From Hyphomonas sp. (GTDB taxonomy: Bacteria; Pseudomonadota; Alphaproteobacteria; Caulobacterales; Hyphomonadaceae): a stretch of 64,000 bases of DNA. Shown piece by piece: positions 30,854 through 39,256 of this stretch. The translations under genes and the position numbers were made by a program. The notes beneath the pieces are model-generated. The model was not told the origin of the DNA. It ran no database searches and saw only the letters and a program-made list of their open reading frames with translations. How positions within the stretch are numbered: the stretch's first letter is position 1; every line of letters starts with the position of its first letter. The stretch is taken from positions 310,001-374,000 of the forward strand of contig NZ_CP051230.1 of assembly GCF_017792385.1 (NCBI RefSeq). Direction: 5' to 3'.

Positions 30854-31360
30854 ATGAAAACGGCAGGCATCATCTTTCTTGTACTGGGCGCGTTGGCGAT
30901 CCTGTTCCCCCATATCGCCGGCCTGTCCTACAATTACATCCTCGCCTATCTCATTCTGTTTGCTGGCGCCGTGCATCTCTGGTGGGCATGGCGCCCCAGT
31001 CTCGACGGGCGCACGCATCACCTCTTGCTCGGCCTCCTCTTCCTGGCAGCGGGGCTCGGCCTCGTCATCTTCCCCTGGATCGGCCTGATCTCCTTCACCA
31101 TCATCCTGGGGGCCTCCTTCCTGATCCAGGGCGGCGTCCAGCTGGCCATGGCCGCAAACAGCCCGCGTCTTGTCGGCAACAGCAAAACGATGCTGGTCCT
31201 CTCCGGTCTGGCAGGCATCCTTGCCGGCGCGCTGATCCTGCTCGAATTGCCAAGCTCCGCCAGTTGGGCCATCGGCACCCTGGCCGGTCTGAACATGTTG
31301 TTCTTCGGGGTTGCGCTTCTGGTCGTCGACAAGGCCCTGTCCGGACCGTTCGACGACTAA
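30854..31360 (+). CDS. HdeD-like membrane protein (DUF308)
   Basis: This 168-residue integral membrane protein has six predicted hydrophobic segments in three pairs (for example IIFLVLGALAILFPHIAGL, LLGLLFLAAGLGLVIFPWIG and MLVLSGLAGILAGALILLEL). The repeated G-x-L-x-x-(A/L)-G-x-x-(A/I)-(L/I)-x-P pattern is that of HdeD, an acid-resistance membrane protein of E. coli. The start at 30854 has GGGAGGCGGTC upstream. A stress role is a family-level inference. Confidence 0.88.
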   Translation: MKTAGIIFLVLGALAILFPHIAGLSYNYILAYLILFAGAVHLWWAWRPSLDGRTHHLLLGLLFLAAGLGLVIFPWIGLISFTIILGASFLIQGGVQLAMAANSPRLVGNSKTMLVLSGLAGILAGALILLELPSSASWAIGTLAGLNMLFFGVALLVVDKALSGPFDD

Positions 31361-31534
31361 ACCGGAACCCGCGCCGCGACTTGCCCTGCGCCGTCCGACC
31401 ATGATATTCCGCAGCCCTCACAACAGGCGCTGAGCGCGGTCGCGTCACGAAGACGAGGCAACCGCGGCGCAGGATAAGTCCTGTGTGTGCGCCGAGACCG
31501 GCCCTCTCCAGGACGTCAGAGCCAGGAGTGCCCC

Positions 31535-32899
31535 ATGAAGACCATCATCGAACCCTTCCGCATCAAATCGGTTGAACCGATCCGCATGACCACGCGCGAG
31601 GAACGCGAACGCCTGCTGCGCGCGGCCGGCTACAATCTGTTCAAATTGCATTCAGACGACGTGCTGATCGACCTGCTGACCGACAGCGGCACCTCGGCCA
31701 TGAGCGCGGCGCAATGGGGCGCGGTGATGACCGGCGATGAAAGCTATGCTGGCGCGCCCAGCTTCTACCGGTTTGAATCGGCCGTGAAGGATCTGATGGA
31801 TTTCAAGCACATCATTCCTGCCCATCAGGGCCGCGCCGCAGAACACCTGCTCTTCTCCCTGATCGCCAGCCCCGGACACGTCATCCCGTCCAACACCCAT
31901 TTCGACACAACGCGCGGCAATATCGAAGCCGCTGGCGCAGAGGCGCTGGACCTGCCGATCGCCGAAGGCAAAATCCCGTCGCTCGACCATCCCTTCAAGG
32001 GGAACATGGACCTCGACGCCCTCACCCGCCTGATGGAAGAACGCGGCGACGCCGTGCCCTGCGTGATGATGACGATCACGAACAATGCCGGCGGCGGACA
32101 ACCTGTCAGCCTGGCCAATATTCGCGGCGCAGCAGACATTGCTCACCAACATGGCAAACCCTTTTTCATCGATGGCTGCCGTTTTGCGGAAAATGCCTGG
32201 TTCATCAAGCTGCGCGAGGACGATCAGAAGGATCGCTCCATCAAGCAGATCGTGCGCGATACATTCGCTGTTGCCGACGGCATGACGATGAGCGCCAAGA
32301 AGGATGCCTTCGCCAATATTGGCGGCTGGCTGGCCCTGAATGATGACGCTCTGGCCGAGCAGGCCCGCACCCGCCTGATCCAGACCGAGGGCTTCCCCAC
32401 CTATGGCGGCCTTGCCGGACGCGATCTGGACGCCATCGCACAGGGCCTGACTGAAATCGTGGACGAGGATTATCTACGCTACCGCGTGCGGACCAATGCC
32501 TATATCGCCGAACGGCTGGATGCGCTGGGCGTGCCGGTCATGAAACCCGCCGGCGGGCATGCCGTGTTCGTCGATGCCCGCGAATGGCTGCGGCACATTC
32601 CGCCACTGGAATATCCGGGGCACGCGCTGGCCTGCGCGTTGTATGAGGAAGGCGGCATCCGGGGCTGCGAGATCGGCACGGTCATGTTTGGCCGCAAGCC
32701 GGATGGCAGCGAGGAACCGGCCCGGATGGACCTTGTCCGCCTCGCCATGCCGCGCCGGGTCTACACCCAGTCGCATGCGGACTATATCGTCGAAGTGTTC
32801 GAGGAACTCGCCAAACGCAAGGACGACATCCGCGGCCTCAGGATCGTGAAGGAACCACCCATGATGCGCCACTTCACGGCGGAGTTTGCAACGCTCTAG
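31535..32899 (+). CDS. tnaA: Tryptophanase (PLP beta-eliminating lyase)
   Basis: This 454-residue PLP enzyme splits L-tryptophan to indole, pyruvate and ammonia. The ATG at 31535 follows CAGGAG; the frame is open further upstream. The cofactor lysine is Lys256 in MSAKKD, the pyridine-binding Asp213 and Arg216 are in FIDGCRF, and Arg402 binds the substrate carboxylate. Overall the sequence runs closer to tyrosine phenol-lyase (PFRIKSVEP, GGLAGRDLDA), but the specificity positions are those of tryptophanase. Asp124 replaces the lyase Thr124, Ile380 replaces Arg381 and His446 replaces Phe448. No leader peptide or permease gene is adjacent, so tna-type attenuation is not indicated. Confidence 0.85.
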   Translation: MKTIIEPFRIKSVEPIRMTTREERERLLRAAGYNLFKLHSDDVLIDLLTDSGTSAMSAAQWGAVMTGDESYAGAPSFYRFESAVKDLMDFKHIIPAHQGRAAEHLLFSLIASPGHVIPSNTHFDTTRGNIEAAGAEALDLPIAEGKIPSLDHPFKGNMDLDALTRLMEERGDAVPCVMMTITNNAGGGQPVSLANIRGAADIAHQHGKPFFIDGCRFAENAWFIKLREDDQKDRSIKQIVRDTFAVADGMTMSAKKDAFANIGGWLALNDDALAEQARTRLIQTEGFPTYGGLAGRDLDAIAQGLTEIVDEDYLRYRVRTNAYIAERLDALGVPVMKPAGGHAVFVDAREWLRHIPPLEYPGHALACALYEEGGIRGCEIGTVMFGRKPDGSEEPARMDLVRLAMPRRVYTQSHADYIVEVFEELAKRKDDIRGLRIVKEPPMMRHFTAEFATL

Positions 32900-32937
32900 C
32901 AAAGCAAGCGCTCAGGCACAGCCTTCGGATATCGTGC

Positions 32938-34593
32938 CTAGCCCGCTTTCGCCATTTCGATCCACTCCTCGACTTCCTCTTCGGCAAGATAGTCGTCGTC
33001 GCGGATCACGCGGTCGCCCTGCGGGGTCTGCAGGAACTCGCTGGCCAGCATGAACAAGGTGCGCGCCGGGGCCTCGGCCAGTTCCTTGCGGTTGCGGATT
33101 CCCGCGCCGACAAGGATCTGGGCGTCATGCACGCGCAGGCCCGGCACTTCCATCATCAGGATGGTCTGGTCTTTCCAGTCATTCAGCGTGTCGACATCGA
33201 TATAGGCGACATCGACGAGGAAGACGGTTTCCTCCGTGTCGCAATCGAGCAGGTCGCCAACCGTGGTGATGCCGGCGCGTGAGAGGCGTTTGGCGGTCTT
33301 CTTGCCGATGCTGGGCGCCTCGACAACGGGGGACTCGCGCGTGATGCGGCTGCGGCGCGCAATGTCTCCGGATTCCCCGTCATCTTCGGGCTCGGCAGCT
33401 CTTGTTTCGGGTGCAATCTCGGCCTCGGGCTCCGGCTCGAACAGGACTTCTTCGGCCTTTGGCGGCGCCGCTTTTTTCGGGGCCGGGATGTCTTCCGGCT
33501 TCGGTGCGTCCGCCACGGCTGGCTCAGCCTTCGCCTCGACGGGTTCCGGCGCCTCGGTCGCGATCTCTTCCATAGGGGCGGCCTCTTCGGCCTCCGGCTC
33601 GATCAGCGCATTCAACAGGCGCTCCTCGACCGCCTTGTTCTTCGAGCCAATCGGACCCAGCTCCTGCTTGTCGAGCTGTTTCAGAGGCACGCGCAGCACC
33701 TGCTTCGCGTGCATCTTGCGGATCGCCTTGTCATCCTCCGGCAGCGTGCGGATGACCTTTCCGGTCTTCTGGTATTCCTTGTACATGCGCGTGACCGTGC
33801 GCTTGTCGGCGGCATCGGACAGTTTCGCCGTCACCCAGCGGATGGGGATGTCCAGGGTCTCGATATAGCCCTGAAGCGTCAGATTGGTCTTTGGCGGGCT
33901 GACGGCCGCTTCCTCGATGGCGCGGGACATGATCGCGCCGAACCCCGCCGTCGCATAGGCGACGAGGTCCACGATCGCATCGAACATGGTCTCGTCGAGC
34001 CCGGCCGGCGGATCCTTCACGCCCACGTCCAAATCATAATGATCAATGAAGGTCTGGTAGTGCGGATGCGAGAGCCGCGCGCCATTGCGCACCATGTCGG
34101 CAACGAAGCCGGCGCCTTCCGGCACAGGCACGTCGGGATAGCCGAGTGTCTCGATGCGCGCGTCGATCTTGTCGCGGGATTTGGCAATGCTCCACTCGAC
34201 GGCGCGGTGCATGGTGCCTTCTTCCTCCGTCTGCCCCGTATGGAAGGGCTGGATCGGGTCGGCATAATAATGGCTCAGGACCCCCAGCGCATAGGCTGCC
34301 TTGCTCCACTGCTTGCGGCGTAGATGATCCACCGCAGTGGCATACCATTCCATCGCCTTGCCCGGCGCGCCGCCCCACTCCCCTTCGGAAATGTGCAGCA
34401 CGTGATTCCTGAAGTCCTTGAACTTCGAATCCGGCGCCTTGGCGCCTTCCAGCAGATGCTCGTGATGTACCAGGAACAGGTCTTTCCACTTGTCCGCCTC
34501 ATCCGAAGCGATCAGGGACAAGGCGTCCATTGCGATATAGTGGTGCGTCGAGCGGCACCGATGGCCGCGAATTACCCGTTCGAGCAGAGACAT
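32938..34593 (-). CDS. Zinc-dependent phospholipase C-like domain fused to DUF4332 helix-hairpin-helix domain
   Basis: This 551-residue protein has two unrelated ends. Residues 1-255 look like the zinc-dependent phospholipase C/P1-nuclease fold, with histidine-rich metal-binding motifs THHYIAMDA, LVHHEHLLEGAKAPDS and LGVLSHYYADPIQPFHTGQ. The middle (about 330-425) is a Pro/Ala/Glu linker. Residues 428-551 form tandem helix-hairpin-helix units (SIGKKTAKRLSRAGI, VPGLRVHDAQILVGAGI) of the DUF4332 type, which usually recognises nucleic acid or protein. No signal peptide is seen, so it is probably cytoplasmic, unlike secreted phospholipases. Substrate unknown; lipid or nucleic acid are both possible. 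Confidence 0.8.
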   Translation of the reverse strand: MSLLERVIRGHRCRSTHHYIAMDALSLIASDEADKWKDLFLVHHEHLLEGAKAPDSKFKDFRNHVLHISEGEWGGAPGKAMEWYATAVDHLRRKQWSKAAYALGVLSHYYADPIQPFHTGQTEEEGTMHRAVEWSIAKSRDKIDARIETLGYPDVPVPEGAGFVADMVRNGARLSHPHYQTFIDHYDLDVGVKDPPAGLDETMFDAIVDLVAYATAGFGAIMSRAIEEAAVSPPKTNLTLQGYIETLDIPIRWVTAKLSDAADKRTVTRMYKEYQKTGKVIRTLPEDDKAIRKMHAKQVLRVPLKQLDKQELGPIGSKNKAVEERLLNALIEPEAEEAAPMEEIATEAPEPVEAKAEPAVADAPKPEDIPAPKKAAPPKAEEVLFEPEPEAEIAPETRAAEPEDDGESGDIARRSRITRESPVVEAPSIGKKTAKRLSRAGITTVGDLLDCDTEETVFLVDVAYIDVDTLNDWKDQTILMMEVPGLRVHDAQILVGAGIRNRKELAEAPARTLFMLASEFLQTPQGDRVIRDDDYLAEEEVEEWIEMAKAG

Positions 34594-34652
34594 GCCCGTC
34601 TCCCTTTCCCGCCTGATTCAAACTGGATCAGACGACAAATGCCTAATGATGG

Positions 34653-34668
34653 TTACGCGATCATTAAC
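34653..34668. promoter_or_regulatory. Possible CtrA-binding site
   Basis: TTAC, seven bases, TTAAC lies in the 170-bp gap between the divergent phospholipase-like and HNH genes. The CtrA full site is TTAA-N7-TTAA(C); one base differs. The window encodes ChpT, which feeds CtrA, so such sites are expected in this genome. A single near match in one intergenic region could be chance. Confidence 0.3.
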
Positions 34669-34763
34669 CATTCGCGCAGGAGGGGAGTTTTGTCAGGGCG
34701 ACGCTATTGCGATTTCCAGGTGATCGGATACCAGGGAAAAGTCGCAATCGAGGGCGCTCCGCC

Positions 34764-35687
34764 ATGGCCAAGGGTGTATTGTTGTACCGCGAGGGCTCGA
34801 AGTATGACGACCAGCTCGACACACGATACCAGTTCCCAAAAATGTACCTGAACACGGCGAAGCAATTCGTCGGAGACTGGATCGTGTACAATGAATTGCT
34901 GAATGGCAAAGGCACTGGCGGCTATCAGCGCATCGCGCGCGTTCGCGACATCGTGCCGGATCCCGAGGTGAAGAACATGTATTTGGCCCTGTTCGAGAAA
35001 GGCTCCTATTTCGAGTTCGAGAATTTTGTGCCCTACCGGACCGGCACCGACTTCATGGAGTCGCGTCTCGCGACCGGTACGAACAGGCCCTCCCAACTCG
35101 CCCGGGTATCGGTTCGCGTGATCCCTGATCTGGATTTCTTCCGAATCTGCCACCGGGGCAATCTGCTGGAACAGGCCGAACTCCCGCGATTTGACCGGGA
35201 CGGGACGACACATGGAGACCATGGCTTGCACGACTCCCCGGTCGCTTTTGACCATGAAGACGACGAATTTGAAACGAAACGACACCGGTTTGAAACACTG
35301 GTGTCCAGACCGGTGCGCAGCCGCGTCTTCAGGGACCGTGTGATCAGGGCGTATGACAAGACGTGCGCATTCACGGGCCTGAGCCTCGTCAATGGTGGGG
35401 GGCGGCCAGAGGTTGAAGCGGCGCACATCCGCCCCGTTCACGCAGACGGCCCCGATCGTGTCGACAATGGCATCGCCCTTTCGGGCACCGTGCACTGGAT
35501 GTTTGATCGCGGGCTGATAAGCCTCGACGACAATTACGACATCATCGTCTCCCGGCAGGTGAACAATCCCGACGACATCTGGCGTCTGATGACACCGTCA
35601 CGAAAAGCCAAGGTGCCGGACGATCCCCGGCTCCGGCCGCATCCCCGATTCCTGAGCTGGCACCGGGAGAACTGCCTGAAGCACTAG
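34764..35687 (+). CDS. HNH endonuclease with N-terminal PUA/EVE-like domain
   Basis: This 307-residue protein starts at the ATG at 34764. The C-terminal HNH nuclease (about residues 201-250) has CAFTGL, then AAHIRPV with His221, VDNGIAL with Asn235 and VHWMFDRG with His244, a complete HNH_2-type active site. The N-terminal part (about 1-95), with SKYDDQLDTRYQFPKMYL and GDWIVYNE, follows the pattern of PUA/EVE-like domains that read modified bases in modification-dependent restriction enzymes. I infer a Type IV-like defence nuclease cutting modified DNA; the reader assignment is by pattern only. No partner methylase is nearby. Confidence 0.8.
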   Translation: MAKGVLLYREGSKYDDQLDTRYQFPKMYLNTAKQFVGDWIVYNELLNGKGTGGYQRIARVRDIVPDPEVKNMYLALFEKGSYFEFENFVPYRTGTDFMESRLATGTNRPSQLARVSVRVIPDLDFFRICHRGNLLEQAELPRFDRDGTTHGDHGLHDSPVAFDHEDDEFETKRHRFETLVSRPVRSRVFRDRVIRAYDKTCAFTGLSLVNGGGRPEVEAAHIRPVHADGPDRVDNGIALSGTVHWMFDRGLISLDDNYDIIVSRQVNNPDDIWRLMTPSRKAKVPDDPRLRPHPRFLSWHRENCLKH

Positions 35688-35694
35688 CCCGCCA

Positions 35695-37035
35695 TCACCG
35701 CACCGCGAAATCCGTCGGCTCGGCGCTCTTGCCTTTCGCGTCCTTTTCACCCCTGGCCTGGCCGTGCTTGCCGGGCCCCATGAAGCCGAACAGATGGCCA
35801 CCCACTTTCCGCATCTGGATTTCCTCGGACCCCTCCGTAATGCGGTAGCGGCGGTGGTGGCGATAGATGTGCTCGAACGGCTTGTGACGGGAATAGCCCA
35901 TGCCGCCATGCACCTGCATCGCCCGGTCAGCCGCATTGCAGCACAGCCGGTTTGCCCGGTAGTTGCACATGGATACCTTGTCGGAGAGATGGATCGCTAC
36001 TTCCGGCTTCGACATCTGGTCCATTTCCCAGGCCGTCTTGAAGATCAGCAAGCGCAGCATCTCGGCCTCGGTCGCCAGTTCAACCAGCGGGAACTGGATC
36101 GCCTGGTTGGTCGCCAGGGCCTTGCCGAACGGCTTGCGCTCGCGGGCATATTGCACGCTCTCATTGATGCAATACATCGCCGCGCCGACAGAGCTGGCCG
36201 CCTGACGGATTCGGTTCTCGTGGACAAAATGCTGCGCCAGCGCAAGGCCCCCCTCCGGCGGGCCGAAGACAGCATCTTCCGGCACCCAGACATCCTTGAT
36301 GGTCAGGCGCGGATGGTCGGTCGGCATGTTGAAGGTCCACATGTATTCCTCGATGATCACGCCGGGATCGTCTGCAGGTACCAGAAGACAGGTGATGCCC
36401 TTGGCGTCTCCATCCTCCCCGCTGGTGCGGCAGAACATCATGATGTGCGTGGCGACATGCATGCCGGTGATCCACATCTTCTCGCCATTGATCAGCCAGC
36501 CATCCTGGCCGTCGCGCTTCTGGCGCACGGCGCGGGTTTCCATATGCGTCGCGTCAGAGCCATGATCCGGCTCCGTCAGGCCGAAACAGGCGAGGAACTT
36601 GCCCTCCAGCGCGGCGGTCGCGAGGTGTTTCTGGTCGTCGCGGGCAAAATCCCGCAGCATCAGGATCTGCGGAAAATTGCCGACAATGGAATGCTCGTTC
36701 TGCAGATCATTGTGCAGACCAAGCCCCTGTTTCGCGAAATGCTCCCGGATGATGGCCATGCCGAGATTGGTTCCATCCTGCCCGCCAAATTCCTTCGGCA
36801 GCGCATACCGCAGATGGCCCGCCTTGTCCGCGCGGCGCTTGGCTTCCTTGAGCAGCGCTTCCCATTCCGGGCGCGGCAGACCGCCATTATCGAAATCGGT
36901 CCGCGCCCATTCGCGCCGATGATCGAAAAAGCGGATATTGTCGTCCTGCTGTTCCAGAGGTCTGATCTCGTCCTCGATGAACTGGTCCAGCACGGTCAGA
37001 TAGTCTGCAATGTCCTGCGGGATGTTGAAATCCAT
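35695..37035 (-). CDS. Acyl-CoA dehydrogenase
   Basis: This 446-residue FAD-dependent acyl-CoA dehydrogenase catalyses the first step of fatty acid or amino acid CoA-ester oxidation. The ATG at 37035 (MDFNIPQDIADYLTVLDQF) was chosen, with GAGGA upstream. Family signatures are CFGLTEPDHGSD, GEKMWITGMHVATH and the C-terminal QVHGGMGYSRHKPFEHIYR with RRYRITEGSEEIQMR. The catalytic glutamate is likely in ITEGSEE. The C-terminal tail is basic and low-complexity. The gene stands alone, converging on the HNH gene with seven bases between stops. Confidence 0.95.
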   Translation of the reverse strand: MDFNIPQDIADYLTVLDQFIEDEIRPLEQQDDNIRFFDHRREWARTDFDNGGLPRPEWEALLKEAKRRADKAGHLRYALPKEFGGQDGTNLGMAIIREHFAKQGLGLHNDLQNEHSIVGNFPQILMLRDFARDDQKHLATAALEGKFLACFGLTEPDHGSDATHMETRAVRQKRDGQDGWLINGEKMWITGMHVATHIMMFCRTSGEDGDAKGITCLLVPADDPGVIIEEYMWTFNMPTDHPRLTIKDVWVPEDAVFGPPEGGLALAQHFVHENRIRQAASSVGAAMYCINESVQYARERKPFGKALATNQAIQFPLVELATEAEMLRLLIFKTAWEMDQMSKPEVAIHLSDKVSMCNYRANRLCCNAADRAMQVHGGMGYSRHKPFEHIYRHHRRYRITEGSEEIQMRKVGGHLFGFMGPGKHGQARGEKDAKGKSAEPTDFAVR

Positions 37036-37166
37036 GGGTCCGGTGTCCTCTCCTCGGCGGTCGCGTCTGGCGATCTCGTTTCCATGATCCAGAATAGCGT
37101 GTCGGCCCGACGCGGCAATTTGTGCCGCCACGGCAGGATTGGAAGAAAAAAATGATAACTGAATGA

Positions 37167-37194
37167 TTGACTTTTTGTTCAGTGTTTATAGTTT
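37167..37194 (+). promoter_or_regulatory. Possible promoter of the UrcA-family gene
   Basis: TTGACT (37167-37172) with TAGTTT 16 bases later (37189-37194), or TATAGT after only 14 bases. The local sequence is unusually AT-rich, as expected for a promoter. Confidence 0.4.
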
Positions 37195-37242
37195 GGGTGT
37201 GCGGTCAGTATCGGCCGCGCCCCACACAGAAGGTTTCCTCCC

Positions 37243-37593
37243 ATGCCATCTTCCCGTCTTTCCTGCCTCCTCGTGGCAGCCGGTCTTGCCGGTGTCGCCC
37301 TCGCCGCCCCCGCCATGGCAGATCCTGCCAACACGGTTTCTGCCGAAATCCAGTATGATAACAATGCCCTGAACACGCATTCGGGCGCCGATTCCGTGCT
37401 GGAATCGGTCGAGAATCAGGCCTTGGATGTGTGCCGTTATGATGCCCCCATCTCCACCGCCCCCCGTACGGATGAGGCCTGCGTCGGTCAGGTCATCGCC
37501 CAGGCTGTCACCAAGATCGACCATCCGGAACTGACGGCCGCCTACATCGCCCGGTCCAATTCCGCCCCGCGTCTGGTTGCCGACAATCGGTAG
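37243..37593 (+). CDS. UrcA-family secreted protein
   Basis: This 116-residue exported protein has a signal peptide (LLVAAGLAGVALAAPAMA) and a small helical mature domain with two cysteines (LDVCRYD and EACVGQV) that probably form a disulphide. The C-x-n-C spacing and AVTKIDHPELTAAYI match the UrcA family, found mainly in Caulobacterales and sphingomonads. No enzymatic role is known. It is followed in the same direction by another small exported protein gene with its own promoter. Confidence 0.85.
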   Translation: MPSSRLSCLLVAAGLAGVALAAPAMADPANTVSAEIQYDNNALNTHSGADSVLESVENQALDVCRYDAPISTAPRTDEACVGQVIAQAVTKIDHPELTAAYIARSNSAPRLVADNR

Positions 37594-37619
37594 GCCTGCG
37601 CTTTTGGAAGGCTGAACGA

Positions 37620-37648
37620 TTGACGTTTTCGTCAGCAATCGGTATTGA
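37620..37648 (+). promoter_or_regulatory. Promoter of the CC_3452-like gene
   Basis: TTGACG (37620-37625), a 17-bp spacer and TATTGA (37643-37648) give a good housekeeping-type promoter 65 bp upstream of the start codon. Confidence 0.5.
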
Positions 37649-37712
37649 GGCAGCACGGGCACCCAGGGTCCGGCACCGTTTTACCAGTCCACGCACCGAA
37701 AGGTATCCTCCC

Positions 37713-38006
37713 ATGATCCGTTCCGCACTCACCGCCGCCGCTTTCGCAGTCCTCAGCGCCCCGGCCTTCGCCACCACGTTCACCTTCGAGACCGCCGAGC
37801 CGGTCGAGGATGGCCAGGTCGTCGCCATCGGCACGGTCTGGCTGTGCGAGGGCACCGTCTGCAAGGGCGACCTCGACCGCAAGAAGGCTTCCGTCCGCGA
37901 TTGCAAGAAGATCGCAAAGAAAGCCGGCGTGATCGTCTCCTACGGCAATGGCGACTCCGAACTGGAAGCTGACGACATCGAGTCGTGCAAGAAATCCGCA
38001 CGCTAA
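37713..38006 (+). CDS. Small exported protein, CC_3452-like
   Basis: This 97-residue exported protein has a signal peptide (MIRSALTAAAFAVLSAPAFA). The mature part has three or four cysteines: WLCEGTVCKG, VRDCKKIAKKAG and IESCKK. The pattern of a short WxCxGxxCKG followed by a helix with DCKKIAKKAG is that of the CC_3452 family of Caulobacterales. Function unknown. It has its own promoter and a terminator downstream. Confidence 0.8.
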   Translation: MIRSALTAAAFAVLSAPAFATTFTFETAEPVEDGQVVAIGTVWLCEGTVCKGDLDRKKASVRDCKKIAKKAGVIVSYGNGDSELEADDIESCKKSAR

Positions 38007-38037
38007 ACTGTCAGACTGACTAGCAGTCCTCTCCTCG

Positions 38038-38072
38038 GGCCGCTCTGGTGTTTCGCCGGGCGGCCTTTTTTT
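38038..38072 (+). terminator. Rho-independent terminator
   Basis: Stem ggccgc (38038-38043) with gcggcc (38060-38065), then seven T, 32 bp after the CC_3452-like stop codon. The loop is 16 nt. Confidence 0.75.
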
Positions 38073-38132
38073 GTGCCGCCTTATGAACCCTCAAGCCCCT
38101 TCCCGCGTTAGGCGGTCAGACACGAGGAAGAC

Positions 38133-38744
38133 ATGACGGCATCCCCCAGCGACCCGCTCGAAAACGTGCTCGAAACCGCCATAGAAGAGGGCGGTGATGG
38201 CGACGTATCCATCGGTGACCTGCTCGACATGTTCGGGCAACGCTCTTTCGGGCCGATCATAACCCTTCTGGGTCTTCTGGTTGTCGTGCCCCCGCTCGGC
38301 GGCATTCCCGGCCTGCCGGCCGTTGTCGGCCTGATCATTCTTCTCTTCAGCCTGCAGATCCTGTTTGGGGCGAGCCATATCTGGATGCCATCCTTCATCC
38401 AGAACCAGTCCATCGAAACCGAAAAGCTGGAACAGGCAGAAGACCGGGTGAAGCCCTGGCTGAAACGTGCGGACCGGATGATCACCGAGCGGCTCGCATG
38501 GGCCACCGGAAAAACGGCGACCTATCTCGCCGCCATTGCGGTCTCCCTCCTGGCACTCCTCATGATCCCGCTGGAGCTCGTTCCCTTCGCCGTGTCGGTG
38601 CCCGGCATCGCCATCACGCTGTTCGGCCTCGGCCTCGTTGCCCGGGATGGTGCGGTCATGCTTGCCGGCTTCGCCGCCACGACGGCCGCCTTGGCGATCA
38701 CGCTGCTGTTTGTGCCCTGGGACAAGGTGGCCGCCTGGTTCTGA
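38133..38744 (+). CDS. exoD: ExoD-family membrane protein
   Basis: This 203-residue membrane protein has the ExoD pattern. The N-terminal SIGDLLDMFGQRSFGPIITL is followed by a helical hairpin (PPLGGIPGLPAVVGLIILL) and further helices near residues 130-200. ExoD was named for a Rhizobium meliloti gene that affects exopolysaccharide production and alkaline tolerance. How it acts is unknown. It is convergent with the VOC-family gene (stop codons four bases apart). Confidence 0.88.
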   Translation: MTASPSDPLENVLETAIEEGGDGDVSIGDLLDMFGQRSFGPIITLLGLLVVVPPLGGIPGLPAVVGLIILLFSLQILFGASHIWMPSFIQNQSIETEKLEQAEDRVKPWLKRADRMITERLAWATGKTATYLAAIAVSLLALLMIPLELVPFAVSVPGIAITLFGLGLVARDGAVMLAGFAATTAALAITLLFVPWDKVAAWF

Positions 38745-38748
38745 TCCG

Positions 38749-39147
38749 TCAGACGGCGGGCTCGGATTCGATGGGCTGCCACAGTTCGATCTTGCGGCCA
38801 TCCGGATCCATGAGCCAGGCGAACTTCCCATAGCTCTCGGACATGGGCTCACCTTCGAGCGACACACCTTCCGACCGGATCCGCTCGATCATCCCGTCCA
38901 GATCATCCACCATCAGATTCATCATGAAATCGCTGTCGGATGGTTTGAAATAGTCGCTGTCTGCCTTGAACGGCGCCCAGATCGTGCGGGCACCTTGCGG
39001 GAAAGTCTTCGCCGCGTCTGCCTGCGAAAAGCTGGACCCGCCATAATCATCAATCTCGATCCCCAGGACGCGCGTGTACCATGCGCGGGTTGCGTCCACG
39101 TCCTTGCAAAGGAAGAACAGTCCTCCGAGCCCGATCACTTTTGCCAT
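38749..39147 (-). CDS. VOC-family (glyoxalase/bleomycin resistance fold) protein
   Basis: This 132-residue single-domain vicinal-oxygen-chelate protein contains LGGLFFLCKDVDATRAWYTRVLGI at the start and SESYGKFAWLMDPDGRKIELWQP at the end, the usual paired beta-alpha-beta-beta-beta units. The final Glu in KIELWQP is a probable metal ligand. The ATG at 39147 follows GGGGA. Substrate unknown. It is divergent from the Nudix gene. Confidence 0.88.
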   Translation of the reverse strand: MAKVIGLGGLFFLCKDVDATRAWYTRVLGIEIDDYGGSSFSQADAAKTFPQGARTIWAPFKADSDYFKPSDSDFMMNLMVDDLDGMIERIRSEGVSLEGEPMSESYGKFAWLMDPDGRKIELWQPIESEPAV

Positions 39148-39256
39148 TGGTTCTTCCCCTCTCGATTTTTCCCGCCCACACGATACCCTGTTCCAATACA
39201 TATCCAAAACAGGTTCGCGGTGCGGGCGCAGACATGCTCCCGACAAGATAACTGAC

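Noticed and set aside
31535..32899. Tyrosine phenol-lyase as the name of this gene
   Set aside because: Overall similarity suggests it, but the three specificity positions are those of tryptophanase, so I kept tnaA and flagged the conflict.
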